A DNA stretch of 64,000 nt from Nemophila menziesii (GCA_029959085.1 JARWIR010000094.1:1488001-1552000); one strand, 5' to 3'; positions 22,650-35,925 are shown, numbered from the stretch's first letter. The notes: a model not told the origin generated them from the letters alone. Numbers and translations: made by a program.

Positions 22650-24350
22650 AATAATGTAATTATTAATTCTTTCATTTCAAAATTGACACTTAGAAAAAAA
22701 AAACATTTGGAACACTTGTTTAAGTATTGGGTGAACTGTTATTGAACACTAAGTGGTACATCAAACACCGAGCACATTATTATACCATTGAAAAAAATAT
22801 TTAGCACAAGATTTCAAAAGTTAACACTGAAAAATAACGAAACATTTCATTTTTTATTAATACTCTAACCAATATACACTGAGAGCTTTGACCTTGACAC
22901 ACGGTTTAAAAATATTATATTAAAAAAAGCTTACTATATTATTGATAAGACTGAAATAGTTACCGGGTCCCTCATTAGAGGCCAATCTAGTTCCTGTACA
23001 AAACATTTCTTAAAATCACGAATGTTCAGTACTATTCCTTCGATCAAGCTCCTCGAGCGTAAAATATGGATCTTTTCTATAAACATTCGAGATCCATTTC
23101 ATCTTTGTCTTCCATTTTATCTTCAGCTGGACATCTTTTAACAGAGGGACTTTGACAGCAATCAAGAAAAAGGAAAAGGGTAAAATGCAATTTTTGTTAT
23201 GAGAGTGTGATCAAGTAGTCAAGGTAAAATATAACATAGTTCATCTTTGTTTAAAAAACTTCAGATTTGACACAATTAACATAAAAAACTATGACCTTTG
23301 ATGTAATATTTAAGTAAATAAATGAAAATTTAAAAGGAAGAATCCTTGAACATTTTTTCTTCTGATTCAATGTACTTTGTCAAGTATATGATCAGTGGTT
23401 TTAATAAAAAGAAAAGGTTATTATGTGTTATATATGGACCTATAATGTATTCAGGTTTGAACCAGTAAGGGTTAAAAGTTTGAAAGTTAAATTAGGTTGA
23501 CATAAATATTGAAATACAATAGCTAAATTGTATAAATAAGTAACTCAATGCATGCTAAAAATCAACAATAAATTTATATTTCAAATAAGGCTTATAGATT
23601 TCTACTATGAAGACCTAGAGTATTTCATTCCCTCACTGTTTTTTTCCAAATACATTTTTTTTCAGACAAATTCGCATTGAATAACATTCTCAGCTTTGAC
23701 TTATTTTTGTCAAGTTAAAATAGAGAAAATTATCCCAGAAAAGAAAGTTTCCAATAAGAGGGTGCTATTCTAAGAGTAAGCTTGTAAAAAAATAGGCATA
23801 AAAAACAGCACTTTAAGAATCATGAGGATAAGTGTTCAATCAATGAAAAATCAACCACAAAAATCAGTGGGTCTAGCAACAAATAAAGAAGTCTCATGTA
23901 ACAAGATTGATTTTTCTACAGTTACAAAATTAACAATTAATTCGATGTTCTTTGTTTAGGTTTTCGTAAAAGTTATATGGAAACTGTTAGGTAAATTAAA
24001 AATTAAAGGTAGACATTGATATATTATAAAGTTAGGTTTGGGTTTGATAATTTCTGAGAATCTTGATTGTAATGTTATAGAATTTAGTGTTTGTTCCATG
24101 GATTAAGTTTAAGTGGTGCATGTTTAAGCTAAACATGCATTTATATCCTACAAGTTGTTTTGTAATGAAATTTTTTATCTTTAGATAAAAAAATGTCTAA
24201 ATCTCTTTAAAATATTACTTATTTTCTAATAAGATTACCTAGTTAGTTGAGAAAATTTTGTTAGAAAGCAAAAGGTGAGTGAGACATAGCCCCGAATAGG
24301 GCTGCACATTAAAACCACAAAACCTCACTAAATCGACCCACCACATAGTT

Positions 24351-24535
24351 TGTAGTGGGCCTAATTTTTTTTATAATTTTGGTTTTTGACCCATTTTTTT
24401 TATATAACTCTAGCTATAAAACAATGGGACTTATCTCCTCGTCCTTTGTAGTTTCACGCTAAACTTTCTCTCTGCCCTACAAATTTATCTCCATCCTTCA
24501 ATGTGTTCTCTTGAGAAAATATAAAGAAAATTATT
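24351..24535 (+). promoter_or_regulatory. Degenerate promoter relic (copy C)
   Basis: TGGGCC at about 24356 is kept, but GGCCCA has become GACCCA, AACCCTAG has become AACTCTAG, and the leader AAACCCTAA has been lost. It retains the leader segment TTTGTAGTTTCACGC… that A and B lack. Least likely of the copies to be active. Confidence 0.4.
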
Positions 24536-25873
24536 TAATCTAATCAAATTTGTGTCATATCTATCTCGTTATCCCTCTAAATCTAAATCTGCTACCTTGA
24601 TACTTTCCTCTGCCGATTTGCACTGTTCTTATGGTAGTTCTGATGATTTTTATCAAAATTTCCAGCAAGGTGTTTTCTCTTTTTTATTGTTTTATGTTCT
24701 AGATTAGTTATTTTAGTTTCATTTATTTGGATTTATTAATTTTTTGTTGTATAATTTTTATTAATTTAGGGTTTCAATATTTTTATTTTTGTATAAATCC
24801 ATCAGTCAAACAGCGTGGTACAGTTCATTTTGGGTAATATTCTTCTTTCTAAACTCATAATTAATTAAGTTTTTGTTATTTGTATATTTATGTATTATAA
24901 TGCTTGTCTGTTGTGATGTTTCTTTTTCTTTCTTTATGGTTTATGGATAAATGCATGTCTTTATTGGTTGAAATAAAAAACTGCTTGTATTGAATTAGTA
25001 CAAAATTTAAAAAATAATTTTGGTTAAAATATTCATGTAGAAACATTAGATGAGGTTGTTGGTACTTACCTCTGTATCATCAAGAGTTATTTATTGTTTT
25101 TTAGGTTAATTACTTGCTTTGAATACTTAGATCCTTATAGTATCTTTTATTTAATATGTTGTTACATCTGTTTAATTATTATACAAAATAATTTTTAAGC
25201 AAAAAGTTAACATATGAAGGATTATGGTAATTGTACTTTTACCTTTAATCATTATTCATTTGATTATTTAGTAATAGCGTTAAGTTTTAGATTATAAAGA
25301 AGTCTAAAGATGTAAGAAATGGCAAAGATATGTATGAGCCATAAAATTATGAAATTTTAGTTCCTTCATAACTCAGTGGTTTAGAAGAATGAAAGCGTAG
25401 ACTAAAATTGAATATTTGGAATATTATTAGATTTATAATTAAATTTGTTACAAAAATTTGCACCATTGGTCTATGTGTTATGCAAATTAATAAAATATAC
25501 CCGTCGTTTAAAATGTATGTGTTATGTAAATTAATCAAATATATCATCTTTCAAAATGTAGCAATTATATAGGGGTATTTTCTCAACGATAATACAAGGG
25601 TATATTTGTTACTCTTTGAAATACACGGTTTTTTCTTCTTGGATAATAACAAATTTTTATTACAAATTAGCTAAGGTAACCTTGTACTACTTTAAAGCTT
25701 CCAAATTTTAATACTTAGTTAATTTTTCATTACAATTTGCGAGTCTATATTATTAACTAACTTGAAGTTTATCTTGACTTATAATGTCATTAATTAAAAA
25801 AATAGTTAATATCACAATCTATAATTCAATTTTCGTTTAATATAGGTATCTTGAGTGTAATATTTACTAATAT

Positions 25874-26492
25874 AAACTTCAAGTCAGCAAAGGCTGTCTC
25901 GAATGTATATTCTGAAGGCAGCTCCATTAATAAATCTGTATGTGGGGTAAGATCCATATATTCTGTCATAGCAAATTATGAACACACTAAGTATTAGTAT
26001 AATGCACACATTTGTTTAAAAAATAATAAGGATATAGAATGTATGTAAATGTACAAACTTCGAATGTACTAGATTCTTTCAATCCATCATGTTACAAATT
26101 AAAATACAGAACAAGAATTTAGACCTTTTTCATAATATAAACTACTAAAGAACAATAGTTTTAATGACAAAAACATTGTCAAACCTTGAGCAAGTGCCTA
26201 TTACACTTCACTTGAATATTCTAAGATCATTTTGTTCTAAATCTCTGTGTTATGTAAATCCTCAACAAAATGTAAATCATTGCTGTTCCAATTCACTAGT
26301 CTTTGGGTTTTTAGAATCTGAATCTTTCATATATTCTTGTTTTACCACATCAACAAACTCATTCAATGGAATTTCATTGCGATTTTTATTTATTTTTACT
26401 TCCACACTCTTACCATTCAGCAAAAGTACACAGAAATTGAAAATATTTTCTAATTCATAACATGATATCTTCTTGACATTAGGCACAAGTGC
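25874..26492 (-). pseudogene. GMI1-like fragment, left arm (copy C)
   Basis: Minus-strand exon a reads KISCYELENIFNFCVLLLNG with NEIPLNEFVDVVKQEYMKD; exon c is at the outer end. The FNFC spelling matches the right arm of the same copy rather than the left arms of A, D and E. Confidence 0.77.
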
Positions 26493-26551
26493 GGGTATTT
26501 TACTAAATCCTTGAGAAGAAGAATACCCGCACTTGAGGATAAGAAAGACCT

Positions 26552-27163
26552 GCACTTGTGCCTAATATCAAGAAGATATCATGTTATAACTTAGAAAAGA
26601 TCTTCAATTTCTGTGTACTTTTGCCTAATGGTAAGAGTGTGGAAGTAAAAATAAATGAAACTCGCAATGAAATTCTATTGAATGAGTTTGTTGATGTGGT
26701 AAAACAAGAATATATGAGAGATTTAGAGTCCAAAGACCAGTGAACTGGAGCAGCGATGATTTACATTTTGTTGAGGATTTATATAACACAGAGATTCAGA
26801 ACAAAATGGATCTCAGGATTTTTAAGCAGAAGCGTAATAGGCTCTTGCCCAAGGTTTGACAATGTTTTTGTCATGAACATTAATGTCCTTTAGTAATTTA
26901 CATTATGAAAAAAATTCTAAGTTCTTGTTCTGTGTTTTGGTTTGTAACAGGACGAATTGAAGGAATCTAGTACATTCACGTTTGTATATTTACATACATT
27001 CTAAATTATTATTATTTCTTTAACAAATGTGTGCATTAATAGTAATACTCAGTGTGTTCTTAATTTGCTATGACAGAATATGTGGGATCTTAACCCACAT
27101 ACAGATTTATTAATGGAGCTGCCTTCAAAATATACATTTGAGACAACCCTTGCTGACTTGATA
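26552..27163 (+). pseudogene. GMI1-like fragment, right arm (copy C)
   Basis: Exon a (26558 on) reads KISCYNLEKIFNFCVLLPNG and NEFVDVVKQEYMRD, then is frameshifted by a deletion near 26730. Exon b follows an AACAG acceptor. Exon c (27077-27163) reads NMWDLNPHTDLLMELPSKYT and ends at GTAAGT. Confidence 0.8.
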
Positions 27164-27394
27164 GTAAGTTTACATAATTCAATTAACAAATCCAATTTAG
27201 TGATTTGGAAGAGGCCAGAGGCTCCAACCCCATTTGTGGAACTGGTGTTGTCACTTCAAATCTTTGTAATATGATAAGACAATTCTCAAAATTGTAAATA
27301 TGTTTTCCACCATGATAAAGAAAGATAATAAATTAATACAAGAAAAATCGGTATAGAGCTAAAACATTTTGTTTAAACTTTTTGTATGCATTAC

Positions 27395-27456
27395 CTTGTG
27401 GAGATTTCAAGGCTTGGATTTATCATTGTTAGCTCAAAACTAGATATGAGTTCAAC
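27395..27456 (-). other. Exon-like segment on minus strand (copy C)
   Basis: Same AG-bounded and GT-bounded 62 bp as at 5270-5331, undeleted. No family recognised. Confidence 0.33.
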
Positions 27457-28251
27457 CTGCAATATATAAGAAGTAATTTAAGATTAATTATGTTGATTAT
27501 ATAATCATGACAGACTCTTTAAATAGGCTTAAATGCATAACAGGGTCATTTTCATAATTGTATGGAGATTTATGCTCTCATACCACATAATTTTATATAA
27601 AATATTAATTAAATTATACCACAAAACAAAACTAAGCATTTATAATTGAGAATAATTATGTCTAAAAAAATTGCTAATGTCTTTATGATAGAAATATTTA
27701 TTATGATGAATATATTTTAGAAAAATGATAAAAATTATAATATAATTTTATTATAGTAAATATTTATTAAACATATATTTTTATATGAAATCAATTTATT
27801 TAGGAAAAAAATCAATGAACGTAAAGGTTAGTTATATAATTTTGCAAACAAAATGAACTTGGAAATAAAAGGAAAATAACGGGACACCTAAATCTCACTT
27901 TACAAATAAAAGGAACCTAACTATTTTTCTGGTATAAAAATGTGGATATTCAGGCTTTATTCATCATTAATTCACTCGAAACGGTAAAAATAAGTATTTC
28001 AGCAATAATGAATCAAAACTAGTCTATAGTAGATAAATAACATGTTTTGCACAACCCATATAAAAATTCGGTTATATAAATGATCTAAGTAAATTGTAGA
28101 AGGATTGAAGATTAAAACATGCTTATTGTTAAAAGACGGAGAGCTAGAAGACTCAAGATTATACATAACCATTGATCTTTAAAAATTTTGTATAATGCTT
28201 TAAGAGAAAATTGGTTTCCAAAAAATATAGGATGTAGGGTGAATAAGGTTA

Positions 28252-28288
28252 GGGTGGAAGAGGGAGAGGGGAGAGAGGAGTATATAAG
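28252..28288 (-). promoter_or_regulatory. Promoter-like TATA plus pyrimidine patch, minus strand (copy C)
   Basis: TATATAA at 28281-28287 with the CT-rich patch on the minus strand, as at 6125-6165. Confidence 0.33.
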
Positions 28289-28812
28289 AAGAGAAGTAAA
28301 TAGTGTTGTATGTGTTATTTTAGAGCCAACATTGTCATAACATAGTTTTTTTGCTATCTATATCTTTTTAGCATACTATATTTTAAATATTTATCAATAT
28401 AGCCACCAAAAGATTGAATTTATTTTCTAAGACCTCATTTTTCTTGAATTGTTTTTTAAATTTTAATATCGAATGAGACAAATTGAATATGTATAGATCC
28501 AAAGTTTAATATAATTAAATAAGTATATATATTATATATAAAAGAAACTTATGTCTTTTCCGATTCAATAGTATTTATGAGTTTGTCCAAAAAAGAATAT
28601 TTAAAATTTGAATTCATTTGAAATAGTAAATTATTAAAAAATCATTTAGTATTCTTAGAAATTGAGGTTATACCTTATTAAATGACATTATGTGCCCGTT
28701 TAGAAGTGTTTTTCTAGAAAAACACTTAAAAGTATATTTAAAACTTTTAAAGTGTTTTAAACCCGGAAAAACACTTTTATGAGAAACACTAAATATGTGT
28801 TTCTTAAAAAAC

Positions 28813-28828
28813 CATATAAAGTGATTTT
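28813..28828. repeat. LINE target-site duplication, left
   Basis: CATATAAAGTGATTTT here matches CATTTAAAGTGATTTT at 34120-34135 with one mismatch. The uninterrupted copies have this site once. The exact end on the poly(A) side is blurred by the T-run. Confidence 0.85.
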
Positions 28829-29016
28829 TTTTTTTTATATTTTTTTAATCAGGCAAATCAAACTTTTTATTAAAATGAAGACCACAACTGTCAAAAACAT
28901 TACAACTTTACCCCACATCCTATGGGTTTTAACTTATTTAACTTAGCTTAACTATTACACGCATTTGAAACTTAATAGAGACATTACAAACTTATATAAA
29001 ATTAAATGCATAATGC
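28829..29016 (-). other. LINE 3' UTR and A-rich tail
   Basis: Between the last stop of the ORF2 reading (29017-29019) and the tail. It ends in an A-rich run on the minus strand, mixed with TATATTT, directly at the target duplication. Confidence 0.8.
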
Positions 29017-32000
29017 CTATCTATTACATATCTTTTCAACTACATTCTTTACTTTGCAATTGTTAAAGTTCCTTTCCTTAAGCTTGACAGCTACATAGGC
29101 AAGAATCTTGTTGTAAATCCTTTCCTCATTAGCTGCTTATTCTCCATATTCCCTCCTGTTTCTCTCAGTCCATATAAAATATATATAAGTTATAATACAA
29201 ACACCAATGACCTTCAAAGCTTCTGGACTTGCACGATTCTTCAAATTAACTACTAGATCCTCCACATTACTAATATTAATATTGCAACTACATATTGCCA
29301 ATAATCGATTAAGAATAGCACCTGAGAACTCACAAGTAGCAAATAAGTGGTCATTACTTTCATCCTCATTATTACATAATAGGCAAACTGGATTAATACT
29401 TAATCCCTAGCTCAACATCCTATGTTTAGTAGGAAGCCTATTCATTGCAACTTGCCAAGCAACGAATGAACATCTAGGAATAGAAGTCTTTGCCCACACA
29501 ATATCAAACCAATCCACTTTAGATTCATGACTTGAAATCTTAATCAGAGTTTTCCTAAAGGAAAACTTATTTTTTATACTCTCAGTCCATGTAATCTCAT
29601 CATTGGCATCACTGAGTATTATATTTTGTATTTTAGGGACTATTTGCGCAATTTTTGGAGGAATTCTCCACCTTCCTCTGCCATAACAGTCTTTAACTGT
29701 TTTATTACAGTTAATATCATGTTCCTCAGTTTTTATATCCCAAATTTCCTGAATACTCTTTTTATCAAGCCATTGATCCCACATTATATAAGTTTTTTCA
29801 CCATTACCCACTTCATAATATATTAGATCAAAGGCATCCCCTCTAATCTTTAAAATCTGCTTCCACATCCAAGAGTGGTATTGTTTATGACTAATACTCC
29901 AAATACATTTATTTTTCAGAATGTTCACTTTAACCCATTTACACCATAGATTTTGGTCAAGACAGTAAAATCTCCAAAAGTTGTAAAGTAAACAAACCTT
30001 GTTTAAATTCTCAATGTTAGGAATGTTTAGCCCCCCTTCTTCTTTAGGATAGCATATTCTAGCCCAAGATACTCTTGCACCATGAGCATTTTCACTATAC
30101 CCCCAAAGAAATATTGTTAATTTCTGATTCAATTTGTAAATAACCTGTTTATGCAATAGGAACACTCTACACCAGAACATAATTTTACTAATAAGCACAA
30201 CTCTTATTAGTTCTACTATTCCTGCATATGACAACATTTTAGAACTCCATTGAGTGATACTTTGCCAGATCCTCTCAATTAATTTGTTACCATCAGTAAC
30301 ACTCATTTTTTTTGAGTTTAAAGGAATGCCCAGATATCTAACAGGCATAAAGCCTATTTTAATATTAAGTATCTGAGAGATGTCATTTTTAATTCTATCT
30401 TTTACTCCCTCACTAAAGTATAATTCACTCTTACTGAAATTTATGTTTAGCCCAGAACATCTAGAGAAGAGATTAAGGGCTTCTTTAACTACCTCAGCAG
30501 ATTCATTGTTGCTCTTCATAAAAATTAATATATCATCAGCAAATACCAAGTGATTCAGATTAATCTCATTACACTTAGGATGAAATGTGAATTCTTTCTT
30601 CTGAGCCACATTATACATTAGCATGGAAAAAACATCCATACAAATAGCAAATAAGTAGGGTGAGAGAGGGTCACCTTGCCTAAACCCTCTTTTACCCTTA
30701 AAATATCCACAGGCTTCACCATTTATGCATATAGAGTAATAAGGAGTACTTATACACATGTGAATCCACTTAATAAACTTATCAGGAAACTTTAGAGCAT
30801 AAAGAATATTGATTAGAAATTGCCAATTGACACTATCATAGGCCTTTTGCAGGTCTAAATTAATGGTACAAGAAGATTTCATAACTTTCATTTCATAGCC
30901 AGTAACTACTTCTTGTGTAACAAGTATGTTATCAGTGATATTCCTCCCACTAACATAAGCACCTTGATTTAGAGATATTATATAACTCATCACTTTCTTA
31001 AGACTATTCATAATAACTCTAGAAATGGTTTTGTATATGATATTAGTACATGATATAGGCCTAAATTTTTTAACACAAGATGGATTTTTCTCTTTAGGTA
31101 TTAAAACAATATTTGTAGCATTGATTTGAGTAAGAATTTTACCTGACTCAAAGGTTTGCCTAATAGCAGAGCATAGACTGCCTCCAATAATATCCCAAGA
31201 TTTTTTAATGAAACAAGCAGTGTATCCATCAGGTCCTGGGCTTTTCGCATCACCCATAGAAAATAAGGCACTTTTAATCTCCTTATCAGTTATGGGGGCA
31301 ATCAAGCCATCCATTAAATGTTCAGGGACAGTTTTATTCAATATAGCTGCAATAGTGCTTATAGAACACATTTCTTGGTTAGTTTCCTCAGTACCAAGTA
31401 AATTCTTATAATATCCCACAAATTCATTCTTAATCTCATCTTGTTCAGTAATAATCCTTCCATCATCACGAGTTAGAGTAGATACAAAGTTTTTAGCCAC
31501 TCTACCTTTAATCATTTTAGAGTAGTAGGCTGAGCTAATATCATAATCTTTGATAAACAAGGCCCTAGATTTTTGTTTCAAGACTTCATGATGAGTAATT
31601 ACAGTTTCTTCTAATTGAAGGATAAGAATTTTTTCTTCAGAAATATCAGCATCAGTACCATCTCCCATCATAATTCTTTTTTGTACAATCTCAAGTTGAG
31701 CTTTTAAATTCTCAATATCCTCAGTATTTATTATTAAACTTTTTTAGCTCACCTTTTAGTAGTTTCAATTTCATACAAAATTGAAACATCTTATTTCGAT
31801 TCACATCTATGTCCCACATTCTTTTTATAATATCTTTAAAACCCTCATGTTTAGTCCATATATTAAAGAATTTGAAAGAGCAAGGCCCAGATTTTCTCTT
31901 TTTGATCTATCAACACCTTAATTGCACAATGATCAGATGTAGAGGGAGGCACAAGAATAGCATTAGATTGGTATGTATTCATCCACTTAGTGTTGATGAA

Positions 32001-32605
32001 CACCCTATCAATCTTACTTGCGCGCAAATTCCCACTATCATTTTTGTTAGTCCAGGTAAAGTATTGTCCTGCATACTGATGCTCAAAATATTAGCATCTT
32101 CAATACAATTAGAGAAAAGAATAGAGCTATTAGGGATAGAATCACAATTAAGTCTATCCTCAATTTTAAGTATCTCATTAAAATCTCCAGTGTAGCATAC
32201 ACATTGATCATCATAATCATTACTTAACCTCACCATATCATTCTATAAGACTTTCCTCTCATCATCATCATTACTAGCATAAACATAACCAACACATAAA
32301 GAAACATTTAATTGTAGTATTTTAACTTTAATAAAAATCAGTTGAGCTGTTTCAAACAGCTTCACTACCTCAGCATAATTATTGTCCCACATTATCCAAA
32401 TTCTCCCACTATCACATTTATTATAATTGTGAATCATTTTCAAGTGAGGAAAATGATCACTTATTATTTTCAAGCTGTTTTGAATCCTTACCTTAGTTTC
32501 CAGGAGTCCAATAAGCTTAATTTTATTCCTAATCATAAAATCTTTAACATCTAACTGTCTAAGAAGGCTATTAAACCCTCTTACATTCCATGAAACAAGA
32601 CTCAT
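29017..32605 (-). pseudogene. LINE ORF2: endonuclease, reverse transcriptase, zf-RVT (broken)
   Basis: It begins MSLVSWNVRGFN at 32605, an AP-endonuclease (EEP) start. GDFNEIL (about 32185) and STSDHC (about 31945) are further endonuclease motifs. The reverse transcriptase lies in an open stretch of 754 codons from 31671 to 29407: KSPGPDGY at about residue 143, RPISCTNIIYK 204, NQGAYVSGR 235, DLQKAYDSVNW 273, GFRQGDPLSP 329, and the catalytic FADD at 377-380 (near 30540). The C-terminal zf-RVT has VCLLC … DHLFATC, read past a stop. Breaks: TAG at 32243-32245; frameshifts near 32070, 31895 and 31735; TAG at 29407-29409; TAA at 29137-29139. Copying polymerase motifs look intact, but no full protein can be made. 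Confidence 0.93.
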
Positions 32606-33807
32606 ATATTAGGTGGTCTAGTAAACTCACCTTCCCCACCATTATTAATGAATTTCAGTACATCTCTATCAATCTCAGTACGTACAATTTCATCAAGATT
32701 ATCAAATTTATTAGAGCAAGAGACTTCATTAGAGGACTGGTTATAATCCTTTCTGTTGTGAGATTTGCTCCCCACAACTTTCCATTCCCTTTCATTAACT
32801 TTATCTTTCCCTTTATCCTTCTTTTCATTGTTACCAGCTTTAGGAATCCATACTTTAGTAGTGTTATTACACTTATTTTCTAAGTGCCCAATTTTATTGC
32901 ACTTAGTACAAATTTTCGGTTTCCAATCATATTCCACTTTAACAATTTGTAACTCATCTAACCCAATATCAACATAAAGTTCATCAGGCAACTCTTCCTT
33001 AGTTTCAATTTCCACACAAACTCTAGCATAACCCAATCTAGTCATGGACTGAGTCATACTATCCATCTGTAATGGTACACCAATACCACTAGCAATATAG
33101 CCTAAACCTTTCTTAGTCCACATGACCATAGGTATGTTAATCAGTTTAACCCATATTGGAATTTTAGCAACATCTAATTTCTCAAACTGCATTCCAATTT
33201 TCCATGGCTTTAATAATAGAGGAGATCCATTAATATGCCACATCTGTTCTAAAACTTTAGCACACATCTGTTCATTCTCAAATTTAAAGATAAAAGTGCC
33301 ATTACTACTAGATTAAACATCAATCTTACCAAACTTTGACCACTGAAACTTAACAAAGTTAACAATATAATAGAATAAAGGAGGTGAGTCAAGGAACTGC
33401 CCTATTAGACAGTTTTCCCACTGTGCATAGCCCTCATCTAAGACATCTTTATCAGGAATAAAAATACGTTTACCTTCTTTACGCATCGGCACATGATACT
33501 CCAGATTCAGAGCTGGGTTATCATTTTTACCAAACAATTTTGACCATTCTTTAGGTCTCGGCGCTACCTCAGTTTGATTTTCATCAATCTGGGCAACCAC
33601 TACCGAATCCGTACATTGAGCAACCGACTTTCATGAGTCTTCCTCCTCTCTATTTGAATCCTTGATGTAAGGACTCATCGGAGGAGTGACAACACTGCTA
33701 TCACTTTGAGGCGAGAACATCATCTTAGTGATATCGGTGTATTTAGTTTTTGCTTTCGATTTAGAGCTTGTACCACTAAGACGATTCGAGTTAATCATTT
33801 TCGTCAT
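32602..33807 (-). pseudogene. LINE ORF1: DUF4283 and CCHC zinc-knuckle protein (broken)
   Basis: Chosen start ATG 33807 (MTKMINSNRLSG) follows the CT-rich leader and stays in frame through about 400 codons to the stop at 32602. DUF4283 covers WENCLIGQFL to the LINIPMVMW region. The zinc knuckle is CTKCNKIGHLENKC (CX2CX4HX4C). The basic tail is rich in Lys, Asn and Glu. This is the RNA-binding chaperone of plant L1 elements. Two premature stops break it: TGA at 33631-33633 and TAA at 33313-33315. Its stop overlaps the ORF2 start as ATGA (32605-32602), a layout compatible with termination-coupled reinitiation. Confidence 0.9.
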
Positions 33808-34119
33808 TCTACCGATCTGAGATGCAACTTAGAAAGAGAAAATCAAAAGGAAAATGGGTAAGAAATGAGATGAGAGGTTTAGAAATGGATAGGTTAGGGT
33901 TAATCTAAGAGTGGAGAGAGAAGAGCCGATGAATATTAGATCCCAGATTTGGGAAATAACAATCGATCGGATGACCTAAAAATCTAAAACGTGAAAAAAA
34001 GGGGTTTTTTGGTTTGTTTTGGTTTTTTAGAGATGGAATAAATTTAGTGGCTATGAATGAGTTGAGAGAGAATTTTTTAAGTTGAATCTCATTTGACCGG
34101 TCTCCTCTAGGGAGAGATT
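33808..34119 (-). promoter_or_regulatory. LINE 5' UTR with internal promoter region
   Basis: About 310 bp on the minus strand, pyrimidine-rich in its 3' half, containing AACCCTAACC and CTCTTCTCTCTCCACTC. Plant L1 elements carry their promoter in the 5' UTR; no specific element can be proven here. Confidence 0.55.
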
Positions 34120-34135
34120 CATTTAAAGTGATTTT
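34120..34135. repeat. LINE target-site duplication, right
   Basis: CATTTAAAGTGATTTT, partner of 28813-28828; this side keeps the spelling of the empty sites in other copies. Confidence 0.85.
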
Positions 34136-35257
34136 CGATGTCAAACTTATATTTAATAAGTTTTTTAAATTTTTATTTTTATTTAAAAATCGCTTTTTAC
34201 TTTTAAAATAAGCACTTCCAAATAGGTCTTATATCGTATTAAATATTTTTAAAATAATAATATATTATTTATAAACTAAATCTTCCCATTTCCAAAAGCG
34301 TGGGCGCGGTAAGAGTATTAAAGAAAAGTCCCAAACAATAGTTTAATTACATAAAATTGAGAATTTTATCTCTGATATATGTTAAGAGTAAAAAGTAGTC
34401 TACAAAAAGTTACAGCCCAATATATTTATTTTTGAAAATATTATACTTGTTAGATTTGAATTAACCATAATTTTTATCTTAATTTCGAGTCATTCGAAAA
34501 ATGGATTATTTTGAGTCATTCTTATGGACCTTCCCCAAGTGTTTCTGAATCTTCACTTGGGCATTCGACGTTTAAAAAGAAAATTATTTAAAAAAATTAT
34601 TTTATATGTATGAATATTTTTCATGTGCATAATTAAATATATATTGACTTTTATTGTCATTAATTAAAAAAATAGTTAATATCAAGACTTATAATTAATT
34701 TTTTGTTTAATATAGGGACCTTGAGTGTAATATTTCATAATATAAAGACATATAGTGCATTTAAGTCCAAAAACTGTTTTGGGGCCAATGTCCCAACCCA
34801 CTTTTCCATATTTCAATAGAGTATTGGATTAGCGACCAAAAAATAGAACATGAAATATGATAAAACATAAAATTTTACTTCCTTGATTTAGAAAATATAA
34901 AAAAATTATTTTAATTTGTCCCATTATCTTTGTGAAAATTAGATCGTATAATACGTTTATATAATGTAACAGAGTATTGTGTTTTCCTTTTTAATCATTA
35001 ATCTCATTTGACTAAATCAATTTTTCGTAATTATAATGTGTATTATGGTATTTAATAAAATATAATTGAAGTGGACGATATAGAAGAAAAATAATCAGGG
35101 TAACTATAGATTATTTTATATTTATACTTGTAAAACTATAATAACTTTATTATATATTATGCAAAATCAGCATAATTCTTAACTAATGGTGTACAATTTG
35201 TTAGTGAAAAATATAGTTATGACATCAAAAAAGTTTCCCATATGCAAAGAGATTGTA

Positions 35258-35916
35258 AGGGCGGATCCCTTCAAGTCCCAAGGGACTTAAGCCCCCGCCC
35301 CCCTTGAACCAGTAAATTTAAGAATACGTCAATGCAATTTTTTCCTGAAAAATAATTTAAACCCCTATGAGAACGCATAAGTTATTATGTCTTTATAGTA
35401 TAGAAACTTTGCATTTTAGCATTAAAATTGAGGTTAGGTGTTCAAATATTAGCATTTGCTTTATCTTTTTTACAAATAAAGATTTATGTTGTAAATTTGT
35501 CAATTTTTATAAAACCTATTTTGATTTTGATTATAGTATTACTTAGTAATTTATTATTTATATTACTCAAATAAAATTAGTGTTTAATTTTTACAAATGA
35601 TTAATTTCTCATCTTTATAAATTAAAATATAACAAATGGTATATTAATAATTTAATATAATGCTACTAATACCATATAAATCAAGTGTATATAATGGTGC
35701 TGGTTTACATATTTTTGGGCTAACTAGGAACGGATAAACTCATCAATTAAAGAAAAGAAAAATGTCAAGACGTTGGATTCTCATAGTTGCATTTTGACAT
35801 TGCTAGTTATATGTTTATGTGTCATATTTTTACCTTAAAACATTTCTGGAAACATTGACTCCTAAGCTCCCATATATTTTAATCCCCCTCTTAATTTAGT
35901 TTCTAGATCCGCCTCT
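35258..35916. mobile_element. Non-autonomous hAT/Tip100-like element (copy C)
   Basis: Termini AGGGCGGATCC and, on the complement, AGAGGCGGATC as at 7829-8470. It has a small insertion (ATTTTGACATTGC) near 35790 and more substitutions than in other copies. Confidence 0.48.
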
Positions 35917-35925
35917 AATCCCCAG

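Larger units (their letters stand above)
28829..34119 (-). mobile_element. L1-type LINE retrotransposon, near full length (about 5.3 kb)
   Basis: On the minus strand the order is a CT-rich 5' leader (34119-33808), ORF1 with DUF4283 and a CCHC knuckle, ORF2 with AP-type endonuclease, reverse transcriptase and a C-terminal zinc-binding domain, a short 3' UTR, and an A-rich tail (the T-run at about 28829-28847 on the plus strand). It is flanked by a 16-bp target duplication with one mismatch. Length and order are those of a full-length plant L1 element. Several stops and frameshifts make it non-autonomous now. It is present only in copy C. Confidence 0.95.
28692..34229. mobile_element. MITE-like element split by LINE insertion (copy C)
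   Basis: The left part (28692-28828) and right part (34120-34229) together equal the roughly 230-bp MITE of the other copies. The LINE landed within its AT-rich interior at CATTTAAAGTGATTTT. Confidence 0.6.

Noticed and set aside
31809..32195. 128-codon plus-strand frame and others (29626, 31208, 32342, 32590, 32765, 33122) in the LINE
   Set aside because: Antisense shadows of LINE ORF1 and ORF2.
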